A stretch of DNA of 64,000 nt. Origin: Parvibium lacunae. GTDB lineage: Bacteria; Pseudomonadota; Gammaproteobacteria; Burkholderiales; Burkholderiaceae_D. Made by a program: the position numbers and the translations under genes. This document shows, piece after piece, positions 37,201 through 44,669 of this stretch. Position 1 is the first letter of the stretch. Each line of letters opens with the position of its first letter. The notes beneath the pieces were generated by a model, which was given only the letters and a program-made list of their open reading frames with translations, searched no databases and had not been told where the DNA came from. The stretch lies in the NCBI RefSeq assembly GCF_003335215.1, contig NZ_QPGB01000002.1:186001-250000 (forward strand). Direction: 5' to 3'.

Positions 37201-37508
37201 TGAAACAAGACTTGCGCGGCAATACCCCAGCGTTGACGTTGTGCCAAATAACGGGAAAACAGGGCAATTCCTGCTTTGCTAAAACGAGCGATTGGCTGCA
37301 GCAATGAGGTGATAGGTGCGCTGAGTTTCTTGAGGTAGCTGACGACACTCTCTAGCCAACGATAGCGTGGTCTTGGCCGCAGTGTTGGATTGATAGAATA
37401 AGTGATCGTGTCAGAGGGCCAGTCGCTCTCATCGTCCCAGCTAGGGCTGGCTTCCCGCGCGCGGGGGGTAGGTTCTTCTGAGATCGAAAAATCAGGTGCG
37501 GGCGTCAT
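34299..37508 (-). CDS. Membrane PAS-sensor histidine kinase (MASE1-like)
   Basis: The 1069-residue kinase has a cytoplasmic proline-rich start, a multi-span membrane sensor (about residues 90-420, at least eight hydrophobic segments, MASE1-like), and three PAS domains beginning near 443 (RYRTMVENAPEAIILF), 580 (PIPCVIKDSQQRFTYWNPAAESLFGY) and 706 (RYRRMVEASVDGICIH). The HisKA domain FSYSVAHDLRAPLRAISGFS lies near 851, and the HATPase shows NLIGNACKFSQ, DNGVGFD and GTGVGLAIVQRVV. The signal is unknown. It begins 21 bases after fliA, so it is probably co-transcribed with flagellar regulators and may tie motility to the sensed cue. Confidence 0.9.
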   Translation of the reverse strand: MTPAPDFSISEEPTPRAREASPSWDDESDWPSDTITYSINPTLRPRPRYRWLESVVSYLKKLSAPITSLLQPIARFSKAGIALFSRYLAQRQRWGIAAQVLFHGLIVPITALLYFLTNTLLQRTFCAQLADLGNINAGACFLPLAILVAPMAALAAIYGYRYLLSAGLMLYVMNLVYPSGGLPNTQSGLTQVITWGELFVIATILLAMCAAGLTRRVLGVQLHFRSLSLYTRYGLGLLFVLMPLSILLPALIATLLGWSIHEHWPRLFAYGATHFYLLLALMPGLLLWFKPRYFLYINLREKGLLLLIVLATWLPDSGVMSWLGASSLPGGIGKTLIHTLWLVLSSGILFYAALQSQIRVLMIVILWFLITANLQTMRIFQGLIEQVGDVSQFTFLFGPVLSIQGNLLLQIFLLISVFIANAIGLLSLGKERLLQSLRLREARYRTMVENAPEAIILFTLEPLRIIDVNPAAEKMLGYVREEFIGTSPRHFCTDTQAGEDTFSKAREITAQVASGHIVTTQWTLRHANGRVIHCELRLVAMPHRSKTIIRASLMDISERMQMELDRIALLEEKSQLLEMQQLQMMLMPIPCVIKDSQQRFTYWNPAAESLFGYRLRDVIGKRAEETIVAKTDIELVEQRTERLRQGESMVRGVNVNVTAGGQELVCEWYNAALRSREGKVLGFLAMAIDITDRTRAERALRESEARYRRMVEASVDGICIHREGDLLYTNHAFVKMMHAMSSEELIGRNLLEMTAPIFRPAMMELIHQTSTDIKQFTYRESALRCLDGSELEVEIASSTVYIDGLPYQQIEVRDISAQKWSEREMKRMNTELEERVIARTAALEQANRELEAFSYSVAHDLRAPLRAISGFSAIVQQEYQDKLDEQGGLYLQRIGRNAEKMAKLIEDLLSYARISRTEMKSEWVDMQALAQRLCHEVQEQWPQHQLAVYAMPPVLGDPTLLQQLLANLIGNACKFSQKSSEPRVEIGYSAGVESGAFYVRDNGVGFDQQYAHKLFGVFQRLHSVNEYEGTGVGLAIVQRVVMRHGGQAWGKGIPGEGATFYFSLPLATV

Positions 37509-37529
37509 GGTTAGTCCGCAAACGCAAGG

Positions 37530-38267
37530 TTATCCCTGCCAATCGCGGAGCCGAACACGCATTCTGGCAATCGCTTGACTGTGAAGTTGGCAAACACGAG
37601 ATTCTGTGACCCCCAGAATGGCGGCAATTTCACGGAAGTTTAATTCTTGTTCGTAATACAGGCCCATTAACATCTGCTCACGCTCGGGTAAGTTTTCTAT
37701 TGCCTGGATCACCGCCCCACGAAAACGCTCGTCACCGAGAATATCAATCGGATTCGAATCTTCGTCGGCGATATTGCGATCCAAGAAAGGATCGCTGCCA
37801 TCGTCATCGTCATTCTGATCAAAATAGATTAATTGATAGCCGCGCGCACTCTGCAGCATCTCTTGATATTCTTCCAGCTTAACGCCGAGTTCCTTCGCCA
37901 TCTCGCCTTCATTTGGAATACGCCCTAAACGATGCTCAAGCCGTTGCATGGCATTTTCTATCGTCCGCTGGGTTTTTCGCAAACCTCGGGGCAGCCAGTC
38001 TCCTGAGCGTAGCTCATCTAGCATGGCGCCGCGAATCCGCTGCGTAGCGTAGGTCTCGAATTGAGCACCCTGCCCTTCTTCAAAACGCGAAACGGCATCC
38101 ATCAGACCAATCAAACCAGCTTGAATCAAATCATCGAGTTGCACACTCGCAGGTAGTTTTGCCAACATGTGATGCGCCATGCGTTTTACCAAAGGCGCAT
38201 ATTGCTCGACATATTGATCACGGTCTAATTTGCCCGTTGCATTGTAAAGATTCGCGGTTTTAACCAT
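37530..38267 (-). CDS. fliA: Flagellar sigma factor FliA (sigma-28)
   Basis: The 245-residue sigma factor drives late flagellar genes. Region 2 shows YAPLVKRMAHHMLAKLPASVQLDDLIQAGLIGLMDAVSRFE and QFETYATQRIRGAMLDELRSGDWLPR. Region 4 shows LPEREQMLMGLYYEQELNFREIAAILGVTESRVCQLHSQAI. Two matching target promoters are visible in this window, before flgM and fliC. Confidence 0.97.
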   Translation of the reverse strand: MVKTANLYNATGKLDRDQYVEQYAPLVKRMAHHMLAKLPASVQLDDLIQAGLIGLMDAVSRFEEGQGAQFETYATQRIRGAMLDELRSGDWLPRGLRKTQRTIENAMQRLEHRLGRIPNEGEMAKELGVKLEEYQEMLQSARGYQLIYFDQNDDDDGSDPFLDRNIADEDSNPIDILGDERFRGAVIQAIENLPEREQMLMGLYYEQELNFREIAAILGVTESRVCQLHSQAIARMRVRLRDWQG

Positions 38268-38385
38268 GCCTGTTACTTATCGTTGCGCGATAGCGCTCAA
38301 AGGCCTATCAGCAATATTTATTCAAAGGTACAAGGGCACTGCCCGATCAGACCGCAAAAAGCATTGCCACAAATACGTTGGTACC

Positions 38386-39309
38386 TTACCTCGACACAGG
38401 CACAAACACACTGCGCAACCAAGCGCAAATTTGCTGCTGCGACTGACCAAAAAATGCACTAAAACTGGCTGGAAAAGTCAAACTGCCGGGACTGACCTGC
38501 CAATCAAGCCAATATGGATGATAAGGGATTATGCGCGGAGATTCGAGGCCTGCCGGCGGCTTTTTCAGGAAAAACGCTGATTTTTCCTGGCTGGCGTGCC
38601 TATTTTCCTGGGTTTTGCTGGCCTTTTGCGACAAACGCTGCGGTTCTAATACCCAATAATCAACACTCACCCCTGACTGGCTTAATTTTTCATAAAAAGG
38701 CAGCCCTTGCCTATCACCTTGCGAAACATGCGTATCGGCGGCACTAATCAAGCGCAATCGCTTTGGCCCTAGGGTCTGTAATAACCCCTGACAGAGCTGT
38801 AATAGCGCACGTGAATGCCACACCGCGGGAAGATGGGGGATATGCAGCAGAATCTGATCAGGGCAATCTGGCAAGACGGTGAAAGCCTGCAGCCAATCAC
38901 GGATCCCATTCGGCGTTTGCAGCAGCGCGGGTAAGCCGCGTGCCGCCATCATCAGGGTAACTCCAGACGTCAGTGGCGTGCTAACTTGATGGTAGGGTTT
39001 ATCTCCCTCCAGCAAATGCAACAGGTCATAGCGCGTTGTAATACCCGCCGCTGAGGCTAGGTTAACCAAGCTACTTGGGCACGCCTCGACCATCAACACC
39101 CGTTGCTGTTGCTGACGTAGCATCTGTGCCGCAGCCAAGATCAGATGAGGCAGCGTTGGTGAAGCTGAACAACTGTGCACGATAGTCACGTGGGGCAATG
39201 TCGCCGTTTGAATCACGCTCTGGGGCGCAGCAGACTGGGCCATCGCAGAAAACATATGGCGCAAACCAGCAGCCTGATCGGCTTGAATCATGGGCTTTGC
39301 AGAACGCAT
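38386..39309 (-). CDS. flhG: FlhG-like MinD/ParA protein lacking a P-loop
   Basis: This 307-residue protein occupies the flhG position between flhF and fliA. Residues 9-17 (QADQAAGLR) are the FlhG activation motif that stimulates the FlhF GTPase. The next part keeps the MinD fold pattern (VTIVHS strand, LAAAQMLRQQQQRVLMVEA, TRYDLLHLLEGDK, GVTLMMAARGLPALL). The usual GKGGVGKT loop is replaced by a stretch containing SCSASPTLPH, with no Gly-Lys pair, and the switch aspartate of LLLDAD is VEA. It is therefore probably unable to bind or hydrolyse ATP in the normal way. The C-terminal third is divergent. Confidence 0.75.
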   Translation of the reverse strand: MRSAKPMIQADQAAGLRHMFSAMAQSAAPQSVIQTATLPHVTIVHSCSASPTLPHLILAAAQMLRQQQQRVLMVEACPSSLVNLASAAGITTRYDLLHLLEGDKPYHQVSTPLTSGVTLMMAARGLPALLQTPNGIRDWLQAFTVLPDCPDQILLHIPHLPAVWHSRALLQLCQGLLQTLGPKRLRLISAADTHVSQGDRQGLPFYEKLSQSGVSVDYWVLEPQRLSQKASKTQENRHASQEKSAFFLKKPPAGLESPRIIPYHPYWLDWQVSPGSLTFPASFSAFFGQSQQQICAWLRSVFVPVSR

Positions 39310-39326
39310 CTGGTTTTCTCCTTAGC

Positions 39327-40943
39327 TTAGACTGCTGGCATCGTGACGTTGGTCAACAGACGGCGATCACGTTCCTCATCACGCATACTAAACAAAGGAT
39401 GATTCGGCGCTTTAAGGGCGCGATGCAATAACAATTGTGGGTTCGGGGCGTGAAAATCTTCAGGAACACGCTGACCATTGCAAACAAATTGCAGTTTTAG
39501 TTTGTGACGCATTAAGACGTCCAGCACGCCACCCGTTTTCATGGCCTCATCCAGCTTACTGATTAAAGCCCCACTCAAACCCTGGCCATGCTGCGGCGCA
39601 TTATAGGTGCGCACCACATCTTCCAGGACTTCGGTTTGTGCGGCAGCATTTAATACGAGCATGCGCTTTATGGTCGGGTCAGACAGCATCGCCAACTGTT
39701 CAGGGACGCGACTATCACGCTGGCCCATTCCAACGGTATCAATCAAGACCATTTTCTTTTGCGCCAATAAGCCCAACATAGATTGCAACTCTGCCGTGGT
39801 GTGCGCGGTATACACTGGTACATTCAAAATTTTTCCATAAACCCGGAGCTGGTCCTGGGCGCCAATCCGATAAGAATCGGTGGTGATCAACCCCAATGAT
39901 TGAACGCCCCAGCGCATGACACAGTGGGCCGCCAATTTTGCCGTGGTGGTGGTTTTACCCACCCCGGTCGGCCCCACCAGCGCATAGACCCCCCCCACAC
40001 TGATCATGTCATCCGCGACCAGATTTGAGACAGTTTGAGAAGCCACTTTCGCGACCTGCAGGTTATGTTGTAAGACTTTATACAGCCAGTCATGGGCCGC
40101 TTTTTCACTGTAATCATCGGGGAGCTTCTCCACAATCGCCCGCGCATAGGCTGTCGAAAAACCGGCTTCAACCAATGCCCCCCATAAGCTGGCGCGCAAG
40201 GGGTTGCGCTGAGCGCTATCACGCCAATGCAAGGCCGCTTGCTGTTCTTGCAAAAGCGCCCGCATGGTTTTGAGTTCTGCTAGCACGGCAGCCTCAGAGA
40301 CCTCATCAGTGCGGCTGACTTCCTTGCTTGGAACATTTGCCGATGCTGCAGGTAGGGCGCCCGCTGGGGGCGGCTCAGCCCGCTCCCGCGCGCCACGTGC
40401 TTGCGCCGCTAGTAAGGCTTCGACACCCGCCGGCACTGGGTTGGCTGGGGTCTGAGTCCGCTCGGCAAAACTGGGGCGACGGCTAGCTTGAGGCGCGGCC
40501 TTATTGCCCTTGAATGGCGCATGCGCCGAAGGCCGAATGGCTGCAAAGGGATTTGGCTCTTGTGCCGCTAATTGATCCGCCAAGGCATCCCAATTGGGTT
40601 GCGCAGCACCTGATTTAGCGGTGCTAGGCGATTTTTGCCGCCCACTCCGTGCCAATGGCGTCTGCTGCGCCATTTGTCGCCAGCCACCCAGATCAGCATC
40701 CTCCTCTTCGGGCAACAAGCCGCGCTGCAATTTCCCTGCGGTAAAGTGCAACGGCGGCGGCGACTGACGATGAGCCGGCTGATCACCGACCAATTCATCG
40801 ACCTCGTCGGCTGGCATCGCAACCATTTCAATGCCCTCTGCCACCTGCCTGGAGGAAAGGATCATGGCGTCATCCCCCAATTCTGCACGCATCATCCGGA
40901 AGCACTCACGGGTCGTTTTGGCTACAAATTTTTTGACATTCAT
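39327..40943 (-). CDS. flhF: Flagellar SRP-like GTPase FlhF
   Basis: The 538-residue protein sets flagellar position and number, usually at the pole. The N-terminal MNVKKFVAKTTRECFRMMRAELGDDAMILSSRQV is the FlhF signature. It is followed by a long low-complexity B region and the NG GTPase domain, with P-loop VGPTGVGKTTTTAKLA near residue 322 and G3 IDTVGMGQRD near 405. It overlaps flhA by four bases (ATGA type) and is followed by the FlhG-like gene. Confidence 0.95.
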   Translation of the reverse strand: MNVKKFVAKTTRECFRMMRAELGDDAMILSSRQVAEGIEMVAMPADEVDELVGDQPAHRQSPPPLHFTAGKLQRGLLPEEEDADLGGWRQMAQQTPLARSGRQKSPSTAKSGAAQPNWDALADQLAAQEPNPFAAIRPSAHAPFKGNKAAPQASRRPSFAERTQTPANPVPAGVEALLAAQARGARERAEPPPAGALPAASANVPSKEVSRTDEVSEAAVLAELKTMRALLQEQQAALHWRDSAQRNPLRASLWGALVEAGFSTAYARAIVEKLPDDYSEKAAHDWLYKVLQHNLQVAKVASQTVSNLVADDMISVGGVYALVGPTGVGKTTTTAKLAAHCVMRWGVQSLGLITTDSYRIGAQDQLRVYGKILNVPVYTAHTTAELQSMLGLLAQKKMVLIDTVGMGQRDSRVPEQLAMLSDPTIKRMLVLNAAAQTEVLEDVVRTYNAPQHGQGLSGALISKLDEAMKTGGVLDVLMRHKLKLQFVCNGQRVPEDFHAPNPQLLLHRALKAPNHPLFSMRDEERDRRLLTNVTMPAV

Positions 40944-43036
40944 GCGCGCGCTCCTATCACACTACTAACTTTGATACTACGAGACTCGGGAATTTCAGCA
41001 TGCGCCAACACCCGCAAGCGCGGCACCGCTCGCTTAAACATACGGGCCAATGGCAAACGAATTTTGTCTGGCACGAGCAGAACCGGGGCTTGCCCAAGCG
41101 CTTCTTGGCGCTGCGCGTTGGTGTTCATATCGCTGACCATCGTATCTGCCAAGCCAGGCTCCAAGCCCATTCCCTCATGGCTATTGCTGACGGTTTGTTG
41201 AATAATCCGTTCCAGATTCGGGTCTAACACCAACACATTCAGCTCACCCTGATGACCCGCCAAGCTCTGGACGATACTGCGCGCTAGCGCGATCCGAACG
41301 GCTGCGGTTAGCTCATCTACCGCCGTTGTCCGTGTTGCCTGCTCACACAAGGTCTCAATAATCGTCCGCAAGTCGCGTAAATGCACGCCCTCATCGAGTA
41401 AGTTTTGCAACACGCGCTGTACGGTCGCCAGGGGCACTAGCTTCGGCGTCAAATCTTCCACCAACTTCGGTACGCTCTTGGTAAAGTGCTCTAGCAGCGC
41501 CTGGGTTTCACTGCGTCCTAGCAGTTCTGCCGCATGGGTATGCAGTAAATGAGAGATATGTGTCGCTACCACGGTGCTAGCATCTACCACGGTATAACCC
41601 GACATCTGAGCCTGATCGCGTGAGCCCTTATCGATCCAGATCGCGGGTAAGCCAAATGCCGGGTCTTTGGTTGCTGTGCCACTGAGCGTTTGTGAAACAC
41701 TCCCCGGATTAATCGCCATTAATTGATCAGTGAAAACCTCACCAACCCCAATCTCGACGCCTTTCAGTAAGACTCGATAAGCACTGGGCCGCAGCTCCAG
41801 ATTGTCACGAATATGGACGGCAGGCGGCAAAAACCCGATTTCTTGTGCAAACTTTTTCCGAATTCCTTTAATTCTTTTGAGCAAATCACCATCTTGGCCG
41901 CGATCCACCAGCGGAATCAAACGATAACCGACTTCCAACCCCACCATATCCACCGGTTGAATATCGTCCCAACTTGCCTCAATTTGTTCACTGGGTTGGC
42001 TCGCCTGCGCCTGTGTTTGTACTGACGCAGCTTCTTGCGATGCTTGCCGTCGAGTTTTCTCGCCTTGCCACCATCCTAATGCCACCAGCCCTGCTGCAAA
42101 AATGAGAAAAACCAGATGTGGCATATTGGGAATCAAGCCTAGGGCACCGATTACCCCACCCGAGATCATCAAGACCTGGGGCTTAGCCAATAGCTGCTGG
42201 GCGACTTGTGAACCAATATCTTTACCATCACCGACCCGTGACACAACCAGACCTGCGGCAACCGAAATAACCAGTGCGGGAATTTGCGCGACCAAGCCAT
42301 CGCCAATGGCTAGTAGCACATAGTTATTGGCTGCATCACCCGCACTCATATCATGCTGGACGATCCCCACAATCAAGCCGCCAATAATATTGATGAAAAG
42401 AATCAGAATCCCCGCAATCGCGTCACCACGAACAAACTTTGAGGCACCATCCATTGAGCCGTAAAACTCAGCCTCTTGGGTGATTTCTGTCCGGCGGCGT
42501 TTGGCTTCATCTTCTTTAATCAAGCCTGCGTTTAGATCCGCATCAATCGCCATCTGTTTGCCAGGCATGGCATCTAACGTGAATCGCGCAGAGACTTCCG
42601 CAATACGGCCGGCACCTTTGGTAATCACGATAAAGTTAATCACCATCAAGATGACGAAGACGATGATACCTACCGCAAAATTACCGCCCACCAAGAAATG
42701 GCCAAAGGCTTCAATCACCTTCCCAGCCGCATCAGGGCCAGTATGCCCATGCAATAGAACAACCCGGGTTGAGGCCACATTTAATGACAAGCGTAATAGG
42801 GTGGTTAAGAGCAGAATCGTGGGGAAAGCCAAGAAATCGAGTGGTTTGGTGGTGTACATGCTGGCAAGAAGCACCAGCAAGCCCAAGCCAATATTGAAGG
42901 TAAACAGTAAATCCAGAATAAAGGGCGGTAATGGCAAGACCATCATCGCCAATACCAGCATAATAAATATCGGGGCACCCAGGTTACGCGCCTGACTCAG
43001 ATCTACGCGAATAGGACCAATCGCAATGTCACTCAT
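40940..43036 (-). CDS. flhA: Flagellar type III export gate protein FlhA
   Basis: The 698-residue inner-membrane gate has about eight membrane segments in residues 20-310, including the FHIPEP-type region LDAMPGKQMAIDADLNAGLI. The large cytoplasmic domain (about 330-698) forms the nonameric ring that binds chaperone-substrate complexes. Length and order are normal. Confidence 0.97.
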   Translation of the reverse strand: MSDIAIGPIRVDLSQARNLGAPIFIMLVLAMMVLPLPPFILDLLFTFNIGLGLLVLLASMYTTKPLDFLAFPTILLLTTLLRLSLNVASTRVVLLHGHTGPDAAGKVIEAFGHFLVGGNFAVGIIVFVILMVINFIVITKGAGRIAEVSARFTLDAMPGKQMAIDADLNAGLIKEDEAKRRRTEITQEAEFYGSMDGASKFVRGDAIAGILILFINIIGGLIVGIVQHDMSAGDAANNYVLLAIGDGLVAQIPALVISVAAGLVVSRVGDGKDIGSQVAQQLLAKPQVLMISGGVIGALGLIPNMPHLVFLIFAAGLVALGWWQGEKTRRQASQEAASVQTQAQASQPSEQIEASWDDIQPVDMVGLEVGYRLIPLVDRGQDGDLLKRIKGIRKKFAQEIGFLPPAVHIRDNLELRPSAYRVLLKGVEIGVGEVFTDQLMAINPGSVSQTLSGTATKDPAFGLPAIWIDKGSRDQAQMSGYTVVDASTVVATHISHLLHTHAAELLGRSETQALLEHFTKSVPKLVEDLTPKLVPLATVQRVLQNLLDEGVHLRDLRTIIETLCEQATRTTAVDELTAAVRIALARSIVQSLAGHQGELNVLVLDPNLERIIQQTVSNSHEGMGLEPGLADTMVSDMNTNAQRQEALGQAPVLLVPDKIRLPLARMFKRAVPRLRVLAHAEIPESRSIKVSSVIGARA

Positions 43037-43251
43037 GCTCTGCCTCGTTCAAGTATTAAGCGTGGACCCAACCATTCAGATCCATGAACAATCTCATTAT
43101 TGAAGAAACTTGAGGAGCCTGATGCGTCAATTAAACCTATAAAGCGGCTTCAATTGCACGCTTGGCTGTCGCTTCTATGACTCGCGCTTGTTTTATTCAG
43201 CGCGCAGGCATTGCGTTGCACCAATCCGAGGATCGCAATCAATGACCTCAA

Positions 43252-44412
43252 TTAGGCGACAGCCCCGGTTGCGGCTGGGTCTAGTTCTTTGGGAACAGGC
43301 AAATCGGCGGGTAGCGGCAGGTGGTGACGATCAGTCGGCAAGCCAGCGGCGCGGTGAGCCCGTAATTGATACACATACGCTAACACTTGGGCGACCGCGG
43401 TATAGAGCGACAGGGGAATTTCCTGACCTAATTCGGTATGGGCATAAAGCGCCCGCGCCAGTGGCGGGGCTTCTAAGAGAGGAATGTTGCTTTCCTGTGC
43501 AATTTCGCGGATGCGCTGCGCGACATGATCGGTCCCTTTCGCAACCACCAAAGGCGCCCGCTGCCCTGATTCCTGGTATTTAATCGCAACAGCATAATGC
43601 GTTGGGTTTGTCACAATGACATCCGCTTTAGGGACTTCGGACATCATCCGTTTACGCGCCATATCTCGCTGTTGCTGCTTGATGCGACTTTTAACGTGCG
43701 GATCCCCTTCGGTCTCTTTCGCTTCGCGCTTATATTCTTCCATCGTCATGCGTAGCTGGCTAAAATAGCGCCACGCTTGAAACGGTACATCCAGCGCGGC
43801 GATCAGCACCAACATGCCGCACAAGATAAAGAAATCTTTCAGTGCCAAGCCCATCAGATGGCTTAACGCTTGCTCAGTGGAATCCATCAACATACCCACA
43901 AACGCATCACGTTGTAACCACACCAGCCACACCCCCATGCCCCCGATCAAGAGTGACTTTAAGACGGCCTTGACCAATTCCCCCAAGCCTTGCCAGGAGA
44001 ATATTTTTCCTAAGCCGCTGATAGGATCTAATTTTGTAAAGTCTGGCATGAGGGCTTTCGTGCTGTAGTTCCACCCTCCCAGCATGATTGACCCCAACAA
44101 AGCTAACACAGACGTCGCCACAATAAACGGCAAAACCAACTTTAGGCCCAATAACCCAAGGTCTTGCATGTGCGTTAACATCCCCGCTGGATCATGGCTA
44201 TTGGCATGGTTAAAGCGTAACCCAACCAGCATAATCTCGCGCCCCCCGCTATAAAGCCAACTCGCGCCAAACCAACACACCGCCAATCCGCTGAGTGTTA
44301 CCAAGGCCGTCACCAATTCACGCGAGCGCAGGACGTTGCCTTCTTCGCGCGCCTGATCAATGCGTCGTTGCGACGCCGGGAGGGATTTTTCTTGATCGCT
44401 TTCTTCTGCCAT
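43252..44412 (-). CDS. flhB: Flagellar export switch protein FlhB
   Basis: The product (386 residues from this ATG) is the substrate-specificity switch of the export apparatus. The N-terminus EKSLPASQRRIDQAREEGNVLRSRELVTALV and four membrane segments precede the cytoplasmic domain with the self-cleavage site NPTH (VTNPTHYAVAIKY). A GTG 13 codons upstream is possible, but the ATG at 44412 matches the family start. A 215-base gap separates it from flhA; I see no gene in it. Confidence 0.96.
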   Translation of the reverse strand: MAEESDQEKSLPASQRRIDQAREEGNVLRSRELVTALVTLSGLAVCWFGASWLYSGGREIMLVGLRFNHANSHDPAGMLTHMQDLGLLGLKLVLPFIVATSVLALLGSIMLGGWNYSTKALMPDFTKLDPISGLGKIFSWQGLGELVKAVLKSLLIGGMGVWLVWLQRDAFVGMLMDSTEQALSHLMGLALKDFFILCGMLVLIAALDVPFQAWRYFSQLRMTMEEYKREAKETEGDPHVKSRIKQQQRDMARKRMMSEVPKADVIVTNPTHYAVAIKYQESGQRAPLVVAKGTDHVAQRIREIAQESNIPLLEAPPLARALYAHTELGQEIPLSLYTAVAQVLAYVYQLRAHRAAGLPTDRHHLPLPADLPVPKELDPAATGAVA

Positions 44413-44480
44413 AACAGATAAGTTACCGTGAAGACGAATGGACTGTTGCACTGATTATGGCGTGAACATGAACGGGGCAA

Positions 44481-44544
44481 TCACTGGATAAACCCAGTGA
44501 ATTGCGCCTATTTTGGCGCATCAGGCGCCTCAGAAAACTGAGGC
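44481..44544 (+). promoter_or_regulatory. Three consecutive stem-loops upstream of the glycosylation operon
   Basis: Three perfect hairpins stand almost end to end between the divergent flhB and ogt genes. They are TCACTGG/CCAGTGA (44481-44487 with 44494-44500), TGCGCC/GGCGCA (44503-44508 with 44515-44520) and GCCTCAG/CTGAGGC (44527-44533 with 44538-44544). An 8-bp element TTTGATGG (44561-44568) can also pair with CCATCAAA (44610-44617). No U-run follows, so a standard terminator is unlikely. They may be a leader or DNA-level elements. Confidence 0.5.
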
Positions 44545-44669
44545 AACGTCAAAGAATGGATTTGATGGTGAAAATGACCGCTAATTGATTGAGTATCGCG
44601 CCAGTGAATCCATCAAACTAATGACAATATGATGGAAAGATTGATTCATGACCACAGACTGATAGCACT

